Source: an uncultured Collinsella sp. (GTDB lineage: Bacteria; Actinomycetota; Coriobacteriia; Coriobacteriales; Coriobacteriaceae). From it: a stretch of DNA of 10,919 nt. Below the pieces are notes generated by a model. It did not search any database, was not told where the DNA came from, and was given only the letters and a program-made list of their open reading frames with translations. Shown here one piece after another: positions 1 to 6,181 of the stretch. Within the stretch, counting starts at the first letter, position 1; every line of letters begins with the position of its first letter. The stretch lies in NCBI GenBank assembly GCA_900551655.1, contig URWM01000030.1, positions 1 to 10,919 of the forward strand. Direction: 5' to 3'. The translations under genes were made by a program, and so were the position numbers.

Positions 1-137
1 GTATACGGGTGCATCATCGACGTCTTCAATACAGAAAATATCAGTGCGGAATGTTCTGGGGAGAAACCCCCGTCACGCCCCCAGATTCCCTGCGTTTACG
101 GCCTTGAGGTCGGCGTGGGCGGAGATCGTGGCTGATA

Positions 138-151
138 GGGATACGTATCCC
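138..151. repeat. Perfect 14-bp palindrome (possible operator)
   Basis: GGGATACGTATCCC reads identically on both strands. It lies in the gene-free stretch upstream of the flavin riboswitch, about 100 bp before the nearest promoter candidates. A palindrome of this size is typical of a dimeric repressor site, but no regulator gene is adjacent and nothing else supports binding. The symmetry is seen; the function is inference. Confidence 0.3.
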
Positions 152-159
152 AGTTGCTG

Positions 160-178
160 TTTCGCGCTTTGCGCGAAA
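160..178. other. 8-bp stem, 3-nt loop hairpin
   Basis: TTTCGCGC and GCGCGAAA pair perfectly around a TTT loop. Neither side carries a proper T-tract, so it is a poor intrinsic terminator. It could be the 3' end structure of an upstream transcript or a DNA-level element. The rest of positions 1-277 shows open frames without a start, ribosome binding site or recognisable domain, and I see no gene there. Confidence 0.35.
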
Positions 179-255
179 GGCGCATCACTTTGGTGTGAGT
201 GAGAGATGTGGTTGTTGCGGCAACTGATCCCCGCCATAAATTACCCTTGGCATAC

Positions 256-283
256 TTGCGCGAATACCTGCCCGTGCTACACT
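256..283 (+). promoter_or_regulatory. Candidate sigma-70-type promoter of the riboflavin transport operon
   Basis: TTGCGC (256-261) and TACACT (278-283) are separated by 16 bp. A start about 7 bp downstream would fall near 290, just before the riboswitch at 295. A second possibility is TTGTTG (212-217) with CATAAA (235-240) at 17-bp spacing, which would give a longer leader starting near 247. Both match the consensus only partly, so the exact start is uncertain. Confidence 0.35.
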
Positions 284-294
284 TGCAATTGCTG

Positions 295-473
295 TTTCAG
301 GGCGGGGTGGAATTCCCCACTGGCGGTAAATCGGGCGGTGCCAAAGGGGTGCCGTGGCGCAGGCGAGATACCTGTGACCGAGCCGATGAGTCCGCGACCC
401 GTGCGTGTGTTGGTTCGCATGCCGGCTGAACTGGTGAGATCCCAGTACCAACGGTTAGAGTCCGGATGAAAGA
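295..473 (+). ncRNA. FMN riboswitch (RFN element)
   Basis: The RFN-element landmarks appear in order. CAGGGCGGGGTGGAATTCCCC and CTGGCGGTAAAT form the P2 region, GATGAGTCCGCGACCC is the conserved middle block, and CCAACGGTTAGAGTCCGGATG is the 3' block. P1 closes TTTCA (295-299) with TGAAA (467-471). FMN riboswitches repress riboflavin synthesis or uptake genes when FMN binds. There is no T-tract hairpin between the aptamer and the ATG at 487, and the ribosome binding site starts right after P1 (474-482). Control at translation is therefore more likely than attenuation. This element also identifies the downstream S component as a flavin transporter. Confidence 0.95.
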
Positions 474-486
474 GGCAGGTGATCTT

Positions 487-1077
487 ATGTCTGAACAGTC
501 GCAGCATATCCATTTTGAGAACACGAATAGGTGGAGCACCAAACAGCTCGTTACCATGGCGTTGATGTGCGCCTTGGGTGCCCTGTTTATGTACGTGCAG
601 CTGCCCATCCTTCCTTCGGCGCCGTTTTTGACGTATGACCCGTCGCTGGTGCCGGCGATGGTGTGCGGTTTTGCGTATGGTCCTGGCGCCGGCACTGCTG
701 TTGCCGCCATGGCGATCGTTATCCATGCGCTCACCACGGGTGACTGGGTCGGCGCGCTTATGAACCTGGTTGCCACGCTGGGCTACATTCTGCCCGCGGC
801 TATCGTCTACCAAAAGATGCATACCTACAAGGGTGCCGTGATTGGTCTGGTGCTCGGCATCATTGCCGCTACGGCGTTGTCTATGGTCGCAAACCTTACC
901 ATTGGCGTATGGTTCTGGTATGGCTCGGCCGATGCGATTCTGCCGCTCATGCTTCCCGCCGTTTTGCCGTTCAACCTTATCAAGACCGTGCTTAACTCGG
1001 TGTTGACGCTAGCGGTGTATAAAGCAGTCTCCAACCTCATCACGCCTAAAAAGGACCAGGTCAAAGGCCGCGCATGA
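487..1077 (+). CDS. ribU: RibU-type riboflavin ECF transporter S component
   Basis: Substrate-binding membrane subunit of an ECF importer, 196 residues with about six hydrophobic helices and a positively charged C-terminus. It binds riboflavin and docks on EcfT. After a hydrophilic N-terminus of about 18 residues, helix 1 carries an AxxxA pattern (A25, A29), the known EcfT-contact motif of S components. The block LTYDPSLVPAMVCGFAYGP resembles the RibU segment following helix 1, and PFNLIKTVLNSVLTLAVYK near residues 167-185 resembles the RibU C-terminus. The upstream FMN riboswitch strongly supports riboflavin as substrate. I chose ATG 487, 7 nt after an AGG core, over ATG 466, because 466 lies inside the riboswitch P1 stem. 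The stop overlaps the next start as ATGA, which indicates translational coupling to the ATPase. Confidence 0.9.
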   Translation: MSEQSQHIHFENTNRWSTKQLVTMALMCALGALFMYVQLPILPSAPFLTYDPSLVPAMVCGFAYGPGAGTAVAAMAIVIHALTTGDWVGALMNLVATLGYILPAAIVYQKMHTYKGAVIGLVLGIIAATALSMVANLTIGVWFWYGSADAILPLMLPAVLPFNLIKTVLNSVLTLAVYKAVSNLITPKKDQVKGRA

Positions 1078-2978
1078 TTGAGTGTCGGGGCGTTTCCTTT
1101 AGCTATGACGGTGTCACGCCGGCGCTCGACGGCATCGATCTGAACATCGAGGACGGGGAGTTTTTCTGCATCCTCGGTGGCAATGGATCGGGCAAGTCGA
1201 CGTTTGCCAAGCATCTGAATGCACTGTTGCAGCCCGATGCGGGCACGGTACGCATCAACGGCATGGATGCGTCCGACCCCGAGCTGGTCTACGACATTCG
1301 TTCGACCGCGGGCATGGTATTCCAGAATCCCGACGACCAGCTGGTGGCAACGCTTGTCGAAGATGACGTTGCGTTTGGTCCCGAAAACCTAGGCGTGCCA
1401 TCGGCGCAAATTGCGCAGCGCGTACGCGAGGCGCTGAAGGGCGTGGGCCTGGTGGGCTTTGAGCGCCACGAGACTCATGCGCTTTCGGGTGGCCAAAAGC
1501 AACGCGTGGCGCTTGCCGGCGTGCTCGCCATGGAACCGCGCGTGCTCATATTGGACGAGGCTTCCTCGATGCTCGATCCGCGTGGACGTCAGGGCCTCAT
1601 GAAGGCTTGCCGCGCGTTGCACGATCGCGGCATGACCATCGTGATGATTACGCACTTTATGGAGGAGGCCGCCGAGGCCGATTGTGTCGCGGTATTTCGG
1701 GCGGGGCACGTTGCCATGCTCGGCACGCCTGAGGAGATTCTGACGCGGGCAGATGAGCTCGCGGAGCTCAACCTGGATATGCCTGCGTCGTGCTGCTTGG
1801 GCACGGCACTTCGTGCGAAGGGCGTGCCCGTTCATGCGCAGGTGCGCGAGGCGGATATGGTCGCCGAGATTGCGCAGACATATGCCGACCGGAGTGGGGA
1901 AGACGCCGCGGGGCGGCCTTCTGCATCCGATTCTCGTGTGCTCGACAACGCCTCCTCTGCAACCGATGGGACAGCCGTGTCGGAGCCCGTCATCGAGATT
2001 TCGCACCTCTCGCATAGTTACTCGCTGAGTGCCCGCGAGCGCCGTCGATGGCGCAAGCGCTCGGCCACTGCGGGCAAATCGAGCAAACAGGCTCTCTGGG
2101 GAAACGACCCCAGCAACCCGTGGGCGCTGTGCGATGTATCGCTGACGGTGCATCGCGGCGAGTTCCTGGGCTTGGCAGGTCATACCGGTTCGGGTAAGTC
2201 GACGCTGGTTCAGCATCTCAACGGTTTGATTCGCCCCCAGGAGGGATTCGTTCGCGCGCTGGGGCTCGACCTGGCAAACAAGAAAGATGCCGCCGCGGTT
2301 AAGGCAAAGGTCGGCGTGGTGTTTCAATATCCCGAGCGTCAGCTGTTTGCCGAAACCGTGACGCAGGACGTGGCGTTTGGCCCGCACAACCTTGGCTTGC
2401 CGCAAGATGAAGTCGACCGTCGCGTCGAGTCGTCGCTCTCGCGCGTGGGCCTCGACCTTTCCACGGTCGGCGACAAGAGTCCCTTTGAGCTTTCGGGCGG
2501 TCAGCAACGGCGTGTGGCATTCGCCGGCGTGCTCGCCATGGAGCCCGAAGTCCTGGTGCTCGATGAACCCATGGCGGGGCTCGATCCGGCTGCGCGCAGG
2601 GATTTCCTTGAGCTTATCGATCGACTTCACCGCGATGGCCTGACCGTTGTCATGGTTTCGCACAGCATGGATGACCTGGCCAACTGCTGCGACCGCATCG
2701 TCGTGATGAACGAAGGTGCGGTGTTTGCCGAGGGGACCCCCGCGCAGGTGTTTGCACATGCCGATGAGCTCAAGTCGATCGGCTTGGGCGTACCTGCTGC
2801 TCAGCGCATGGCGTTGGCGCTCGCGGAGGCGGGCGTGCCGCTGCGTTGCGGCGGGCTCTATACGGTTGAGTCGTTGGCCGACGAGCTGGCAGATTTGCTG
2901 ATTGGTCGCTCAGACGGTCTTTCTAACGTCGCGGACATTGCTAAATCCAAGACGGTCGCGCGAGAGGAGGACTGCTAA
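1074..2978 (+). CDS. Fused ECF transporter ATPase EcfA1-EcfA2
   Basis: Two complete ABC ATPases in one 634-residue chain, where most ECF systems use two separate proteins. Half 1: Walker A GGNGSGKST (35-43), Q-loop Q84, signature LSGGQ (137-141), Walker B VLILDE with catalytic E162, followed by ASSMLDP as in EcfA1/CbiO1 proteins, and switch H194. Half 2: Walker A GHTGSGKST (369-377), signature LSGGQ (473-477), Walker B VLVLDE with E498, followed by PMAGLDP as in EcfA2, and switch H530. All catalytic residues are present in both halves, so both ATP sites should be active. The linker (about 240-303) is Ala/Ser/Asp-rich, and half 2 has a basic insertion (about 319-349, RERRRWRKR) before its first core strand ends. 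It powers the S component and EcfT. The start overlaps ribU (ATGA) and the end overlaps ecfT (TAATG). Confidence 0.93.
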   Translation: MIECRGVSFSYDGVTPALDGIDLNIEDGEFFCILGGNGSGKSTFAKHLNALLQPDAGTVRINGMDASDPELVYDIRSTAGMVFQNPDDQLVATLVEDDVAFGPENLGVPSAQIAQRVREALKGVGLVGFERHETHALSGGQKQRVALAGVLAMEPRVLILDEASSMLDPRGRQGLMKACRALHDRGMTIVMITHFMEEAAEADCVAVFRAGHVAMLGTPEEILTRADELAELNLDMPASCCLGTALRAKGVPVHAQVREADMVAEIAQTYADRSGEDAAGRPSASDSRVLDNASSATDGTAVSEPVIEISHLSHSYSLSARERRRWRKRSATAGKSSKQALWGNDPSNPWALCDVSLTVHRGEFLGLAGHTGSGKSTLVQHLNGLIRPQEGFVRALGLDLANKKDAAAVKAKVGVVFQYPERQLFAETVTQDVAFGPHNLGLPQDEVDRRVESSLSRVGLDLSTVGDKSPFELSGGQQRRVAFAGVLAMEPEVLVLDEPMAGLDPAARRDFLELIDRLHRDGLTVVMVSHSMDDLANCCDRIVVMNEGAVFAEGTPAQVFAHADELKSIGLGVPAAQRMALALAEAGVPLRCGGLYTVESLADELADLLIGRSDGLSNVADIAKSKTVAREEDC

Positions 2979-3778
2979 TGGAGGCGTTTTCGTTTGGCAG
3001 CTACTATCCCGGCGATAGCGCAATCCACCGCCTGGACCCGCGAACCAAGTTGCTCTTGGGCTTTGTGTTTCTGATCACGACGCTCACGGTCAGTGGCTTC
3101 CGCGGACTGGCACCGGTCGCAATTTTCGTCGTGCTGATCTATGCCGTGTCCCGGGTGCCGGCTCGTCGCGTTCTGTCGTCGATGGCGCCGCTGCTGGCAA
3201 TCGTCGTCGTGGTCGCGGTGCTCAACTTGTTTACCGATCAGAGTGGGCGCATCCTGTGGCAGCTCGGCTTTCTGCAGATAAGCGAGGGCTCACTGCGTTC
3301 TGCCGCCTTTATGGCGTGTCGCCTGACCCTGATGATGGCCGGCATGAGCGCCATTACGCTCACCACGCCTACGCTCGACCTCACCGCGGGCTTTGAGCGT
3401 CTGCTCGCACCGTTTGCGCGTGTGGGACTTCCTGCACACGAGCTCGGCATGATTATGGGTATCGCGCTGCGCTTTATGCCGCAGTTTGCCACCGAGATGA
3501 AGCAGACGGCCGATGCGCAGGCGAGCCGCGGTGCACGCGTGACGGGCGGTCCGCTCGGCGGCGTGCGTATGCTCGGCAGTGTGGCGATCCCGCTGTTCAC
3601 GGGTGTGTTCCGCCATGCCGAGACGCTGTCTGCTGCCATGGATGCACGCTGCTATCACGGCGAGCAGGGCCGCACGCGCCTGCATGCGCTTGCATTTCGC
3701 CGCGGGGATGCGCTGGCTGCGGTGGTGACGGCGCTGCTGCTCGCGTGTGTCATCGTCATCAACCTTCAACTTATTTAG
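2978..3778 (+). CDS. ecfT: ECF transporter transmembrane subunit EcfT
   Basis: Membrane scaffold that links the ATPase pair to the S component, 266 residues. The N-terminus has the family pattern HRLDPRTKLLLGF (17-29), followed by several hydrophobic helices. The cytoplasmic coupling helices carry the two Ala-Arg-Gly-type motifs that contact the ATPases: SRG (183-185, within AQASRGA) and ARC (223-225, within AMDARCYHG). The second has Cys where the classical motif has Gly; I believe this variant occurs in the family, but I could not check. The hydrophobic C-terminus ends near NLQLI. The ribosome binding site AGGAGG lies inside the end of the ATPase gene and the start overlaps its stop by one base. 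It is the last gene of the tight three-gene block; the next gene begins 30 bp on. Confidence 0.93.
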   Translation: MEAFSFGSYYPGDSAIHRLDPRTKLLLGFVFLITTLTVSGFRGLAPVAIFVVLIYAVSRVPARRVLSSMAPLLAIVVVVAVLNLFTDQSGRILWQLGFLQISEGSLRSAAFMACRLTLMMAGMSAITLTTPTLDLTAGFERLLAPFARVGLPAHELGMIMGIALRFMPQFATEMKQTADAQASRGARVTGGPLGGVRMLGSVAIPLFTGVFRHAETLSAAMDARCYHGEQGRTRLHALAFRRGDALAAVVTALLLACVIVINLQLI

Positions 3779-3808
3779 GCGCGATTCGAGCGCAAGAAAG
3801 GGGTCCCT

Positions 3809-4255
3809 ATGACCGACAACGACCGCACAGCTCAGCTTGAGCGCGCCTGCTCGTATCTCAGGCGCATTCCGGCGTGGTATCTGGCCACGACCGATGTGGC
3901 CGACGGGCATCAGCCTCGCGTGAGGCCGTTTTCGTTTGCCATGGTCGATGAAGGTAAGCTGTGGTTTTGCACGTCGCGCGACAAGGATGTGTGGGCGGAG
4001 CTGAGTGCGAATCCCAAGTTTGAGGTATCGGGCTGGAAGCCGGGGGAGTGCTGGATCGTGTTAACCGGTGAGGCCGCGCTCGAGGACGATGCAGTCGTGA
4101 GCGACAAGGTGCGTCAGGCGGGCTTTAGGCACATGGTGGGCATTGGCGAGCAACACGATAGCGCCAACGACGGCCGCCTTGCATTCTTCTCGGTCCGCAA
4201 CATCGCCGCGCGATTCTGCGATATCGACGGCAGCGAAGAGCGCCTCGAGCTCTAA
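3809..4255 (+). CDS. Pyridoxamine 5'-phosphate oxidase family (flavin split-barrel) protein, copy 1
   Basis: A 148-residue protein of the FMN-binding split beta-barrel superfamily. The barrel strands are visible as PAWYLATTD (21-29), PRVRPFSFA, GKLWFCTSRDKDVWAEL, WIVLTGEA and LAFFSVRN. Its length fits the small single-domain members, often annotated as PNPOx-like or general-stress FMN proteins, rather than true PdxH (about 200 residues or more). The substrate is unknown. The start has a good ribosome binding site (GAAAGGGG, 5 nt before ATG). It sits 30 bp after ecfT with no terminator between, so it may be cotranscribed with the FMN-controlled importer; a flavin-binding role fits that context but is inference. 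The next gene is a clear paralogue. The family call is firm; oxidase activity is not shown. Confidence 0.82.
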   Translation: MTDNDRTAQLERACSYLRRIPAWYLATTDVADGHQPRVRPFSFAMVDEGKLWFCTSRDKDVWAELSANPKFEVSGWKPGECWIVLTGEAALEDDAVVSDKVRQAGFRHMVGIGEQHDSANDGRLAFFSVRNIAARFCDIDGSEERLEL

Positions 4256-4309
4256 TTTCCCAAATTGACTACCCATTGCAAAAAGACTGGTCAGGCGACA
4301 GGAGGAAAC

Positions 4310-4720
4310 GTGGGCGGATTGAATACGGTGCTGGAGTATCTGACGTCGGTGCCTGCGTGGTATCTGGCGACGAGCGTGGACGGGCAGCCGCATGTGCGTC
4401 CGTTCTCGTTTGCGCAGATTCAGGACGGCAAGCTGTGGTTTGTGACAGCGCGCACCAAAGATGTGTGGCAGGAGCTTCTGCAAAACCAGCGCTTTGAGGC
4501 CACGAGTTGGTGGCCGGGCCATGGCTGGCTCATCTTGCGCGGGCGTGCCGGCTTGGATGACCGGGCTTTAGGCGAAATGCGCGAAGCTGGGTGGAAGCAT
4601 CTAGAGCGCCTGGGCGAGCACTATGAGGGGCCTAACGACCCCACGCTCGTCTTCTTTAGCGTCGAGGATCCCGAGGCTTTTATCTGCAATCACGACGAAT
4701 GGGTGCCGGTCGAGCTCTAG
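4310..4720 (+). CDS. Pyridoxamine 5'-phosphate oxidase family (flavin split-barrel) protein, copy 2
   Basis: Paralogue of the preceding gene, 136 residues from a GTG start. It shares the same ordered blocks: VPAWYLAT, VRPFSFAQ, GKLWFVTARTKDVWQEL, a Trp/Gly-rich strand (WWPGHGW), REAGWKHLERLGEHYEGPNDP and VFFSVEDPEAF. It probably binds FMN or a related flavin; the substrate is unknown. I chose GTG 4310 because AGGAGG ends 4 nt before it. The frame stays open upstream to a TTG at 4265, but the added residues (THCKKTGQATGGN) match nothing in copy 1 and have no ribosome binding site. TTG 4319 is an alternative with a longer spacing. It lies 54 bp after copy 1 and is followed by a hairpin terminator, so it is probably the last gene of the unit. 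Divergence between the copies suggests distinct substrates. Confidence 0.8.
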   Translation: MGGLNTVLEYLTSVPAWYLATSVDGQPHVRPFSFAQIQDGKLWFVTARTKDVWQELLQNQRFEATSWWPGHGWLILRGRAGLDDRALGEMREAGWKHLERLGEHYEGPNDPTLVFFSVEDPEAFICNHDEWVPVEL

Positions 4721-4755
4721 CCAGCTGGCTCATCCCAACAACTTAGTTCTCGCAT

Positions 4756-4812
4756 GGGCGGGCCCCGTGTTGCCCGGCGCCGTAAGGAGTGCCGGTCGAT
4801 ACGGGCCCGCCC
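4756..4812 (+). terminator. Long-stem hairpin terminator after the flavin-protein gene
   Basis: GGGCGGGCCC (4756-4765) pairs perfectly with GGGCCCGCCC (4803-4812). The intervening 37 nt can form a smaller CCGGC/GCCGG hairpin. The downstream side is only modestly T-rich (TATTTGTC), so termination may be weak or partly factor-dependent. It lies between the copy 2 stop and the ARG boxes of the next operon, where a boundary is expected. Confidence 0.6.
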
Positions 4813-4853
4813 TATTTGTCAATTCCTTCAAGCGAATGTGTCGGGAATGTTTC

Positions 4854-4892
4854 AATGCATGAATATGCAAGCCATTTACGTATTCATGCATC
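4854..4892 (+). promoter_or_regulatory. Paired ARG boxes (ArgR operator) upstream of argC
   Basis: Box 1 (core 4856-4869) is TGCAT-GAAT-ATGCA, a perfect 5-bp dyad. Box 2 (core 4877-4890) is TACGT-ATTC-ATGCA, a weaker dyad. Their centres are 21 bp apart, two helical turns, matching the known layout of two 18-bp ARG boxes with a 3-bp gap. The outer parts also form an 11-bp perfect inverted repeat (ATGCATGAATA at 4855-4865, its complement at 4881-4891). ArgR/AhrC hexamers bind such pairs with arginine to repress arginine genes. The regulator gene is not in the window. I could not place a convincing -35/-10 pair, so how repression works is open. Confidence 0.75.
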
Positions 4893-4976
4893 TTTTGGTG
4901 CTAAAGTTTCAACCTACTTCATAACGACCGCTGCGAAATGCGCATCGGTGCATAAATCGCAGACAAGGAGTCTGAT

Positions 4977-6047
4977 ATGTCTTTGAAGGTTGGAATCGTC
5001 GGCGCGGCTGGATATGCCGGAGCCGAGCTCATTCGCCTCGTGCTCGGCCATCCCGAGTTTGAACTTGTTGCCATTACGTCCAACGCCGATGCCGGCCAGC
5101 CGCTGTCCGCGGTGTATCCGAGCTTTGCTGGTGTGAGCGATCTGGTTTTCACCACGCATGACGCCCCCGAGCTCAAGAGCTGCGATGCGGTTTTTCTTGC
5201 CGTGCCGCACACGGCTGCCATGGCACAGGTGCCCGCGCTCCTTGCCGCGGGCGTTTCCTGCTTTGATCTTTCGGCCGATTACCGTCTGAGCGACCCGTCC
5301 GTCTTTGAGGCATGGTATGCCGCCGAGCACACGAGCCCCGAGTTGCTCAAGACCCGCGCTTTTGGCCTGCCCGAGCTGTTCTGCCAGGACTTAGAGACCG
5401 CTGCTTCCAGCCATGCCGCCGGAAAGCCCGTTTTGGTCGCCTGCGCCGGCTGCTATCCCACCGCAACGAGCCTTGCTGCTGCTCCTGCCGTGCGTGCGGG
5501 CTGGGTGGCCGAGAACGGTCCCGTAATCGTCGATGCCATTAGCGGCGTGACGGGCGCCGGTAAGTCCTGCAACGCCCGCACCCATTTTTGTAGCGCAGAC
5601 GAGAACCTGGAGGCCTATGGCGTAGGCAAACATCGCCACACGCCCGAAATCGAGCAAATTCTGGGCCTGACCGACCGCATTGTCTTTACTCCGCACCTGG
5701 CGCCGCTCAAGCGCGGCTTGCTCTCTACGGTGACGCTGCCGCTCGCGCCGCAGGCACTCGACACGCTGGCTCTTGAGGATGTCGTTGACCATTACAAGAA
5801 GTTCTACGCTGGACGCACCTTTGTGCGTGTGCTCGACGCCGGCCAGCAGCCCAAGACGGCTTCGGTCGTCGGAACCAACGCCGCCCAGATCGGCCTCGCG
5901 CTCAACAAGCGCGCGGGCGTGCTGGTGGCGACGGGCGCCATCGACAATCTGTGCAAGGGCGCTGCGGGCCAAGCGGTCCAGTGCGCCAATATCGTCTTTG
6001 GCTTTGACGAGCGACGAGGCTTGCCCACAGTGGCGTGCCCGGTGTAG
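4977..6047 (+). CDS. argC: N-acetyl-gamma-glutamyl-phosphate reductase
   Basis: Third step of ornithine synthesis: NADPH-dependent reduction of N-acetylglutamyl phosphate to N-acetylglutamate semialdehyde, in the cytoplasm. The 356-residue length fits type 1 ArgC (about 345). The N-terminal Rossmann nucleotide loop is VGIVGAAGYAGAEL (5-18). The catalytic cysteine is C159 in CAGCYPTAT, the acyl-enzyme nucleophile. HRHTPEIEQ and FTPHLAPLKRGLLSTV are typical of the C-terminal catalytic domain, and the chain ends with the usual GAIDNLCKGAAGQAVQ segment plus about 20 residues. ATG 4977 follows AAGGAG at good spacing. It is the first gene of the arginine block, about 85 bp downstream of the ARG boxes, and is probably repressed by ArgR with arginine. 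Confidence 0.96.
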   Translation: MSLKVGIVGAAGYAGAELIRLVLGHPEFELVAITSNADAGQPLSAVYPSFAGVSDLVFTTHDAPELKSCDAVFLAVPHTAAMAQVPALLAAGVSCFDLSADYRLSDPSVFEAWYAAEHTSPELLKTRAFGLPELFCQDLETAASSHAAGKPVLVACAGCYPTATSLAAAPAVRAGWVAENGPVIVDAISGVTGAGKSCNARTHFCSADENLEAYGVGKHRHTPEIEQILGLTDRIVFTPHLAPLKRGLLSTVTLPLAPQALDTLALEDVVDHYKKFYAGRTFVRVLDAGQQPKTASVVGTNAAQIGLALNKRAGVLVATGAIDNLCKGAAGQAVQCANIVFGFDERRGLPTVACPV

Positions 6048-6083
6048 CACATTCGATTGTTAACGATTTGGTAGTCGGGCATC

Positions 6084-6099
6084 GAGTGGGGCGCCACTC
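6084..6099. other. Small hairpin in the argC-argJ spacer
   Basis: GAGTGG and CCACTC pair around a GGCG loop in the 134-bp spacer between argC and argJ. No T-tract follows directly, so it is not a standard terminator. It may be an mRNA processing or stability structure, or have no role. The rest of the spacer holds a T-rich run (about 6150-6159) and the argJ ribosome binding site AAGGAG (6165-6170). Confidence 0.25.
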
Positions 6100-6181
6100 T
6101 TAAGCTGGTCTCATGATCACGACTGGCATGGCGCACCAACCGATGTCCGTTTTTTGTTTGACATAAGGAGTCATAAAGACG

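Noticed and set aside
1..135. Frame open from the window edge to a TGA at 133-135, as a possible end of an upstream gene
   Set aside because: All three forward frames stay open here for a while, the translation shows no recognisable motif, and no choice between frames can be supported.
466..486. Earlier ATG for ribU at 466
   Set aside because: It lies inside the conserved 3' strand of the FMN riboswitch and has no ribosome binding site; ATG 487 does.
1389..2759. Open frame of 456 codons on the minus strand inside the fused ATPase gene
   Set aside because: Reverse-frame shadow of the ABC ATPase; His/Arg-rich with no motif or ribosome binding site.
6113..6166. 17-codon frame just before argJ
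   Set aside because: No convincing ribosome binding site and no arginine codons as expected of a leader peptide; kept only as part of the spacer observation.
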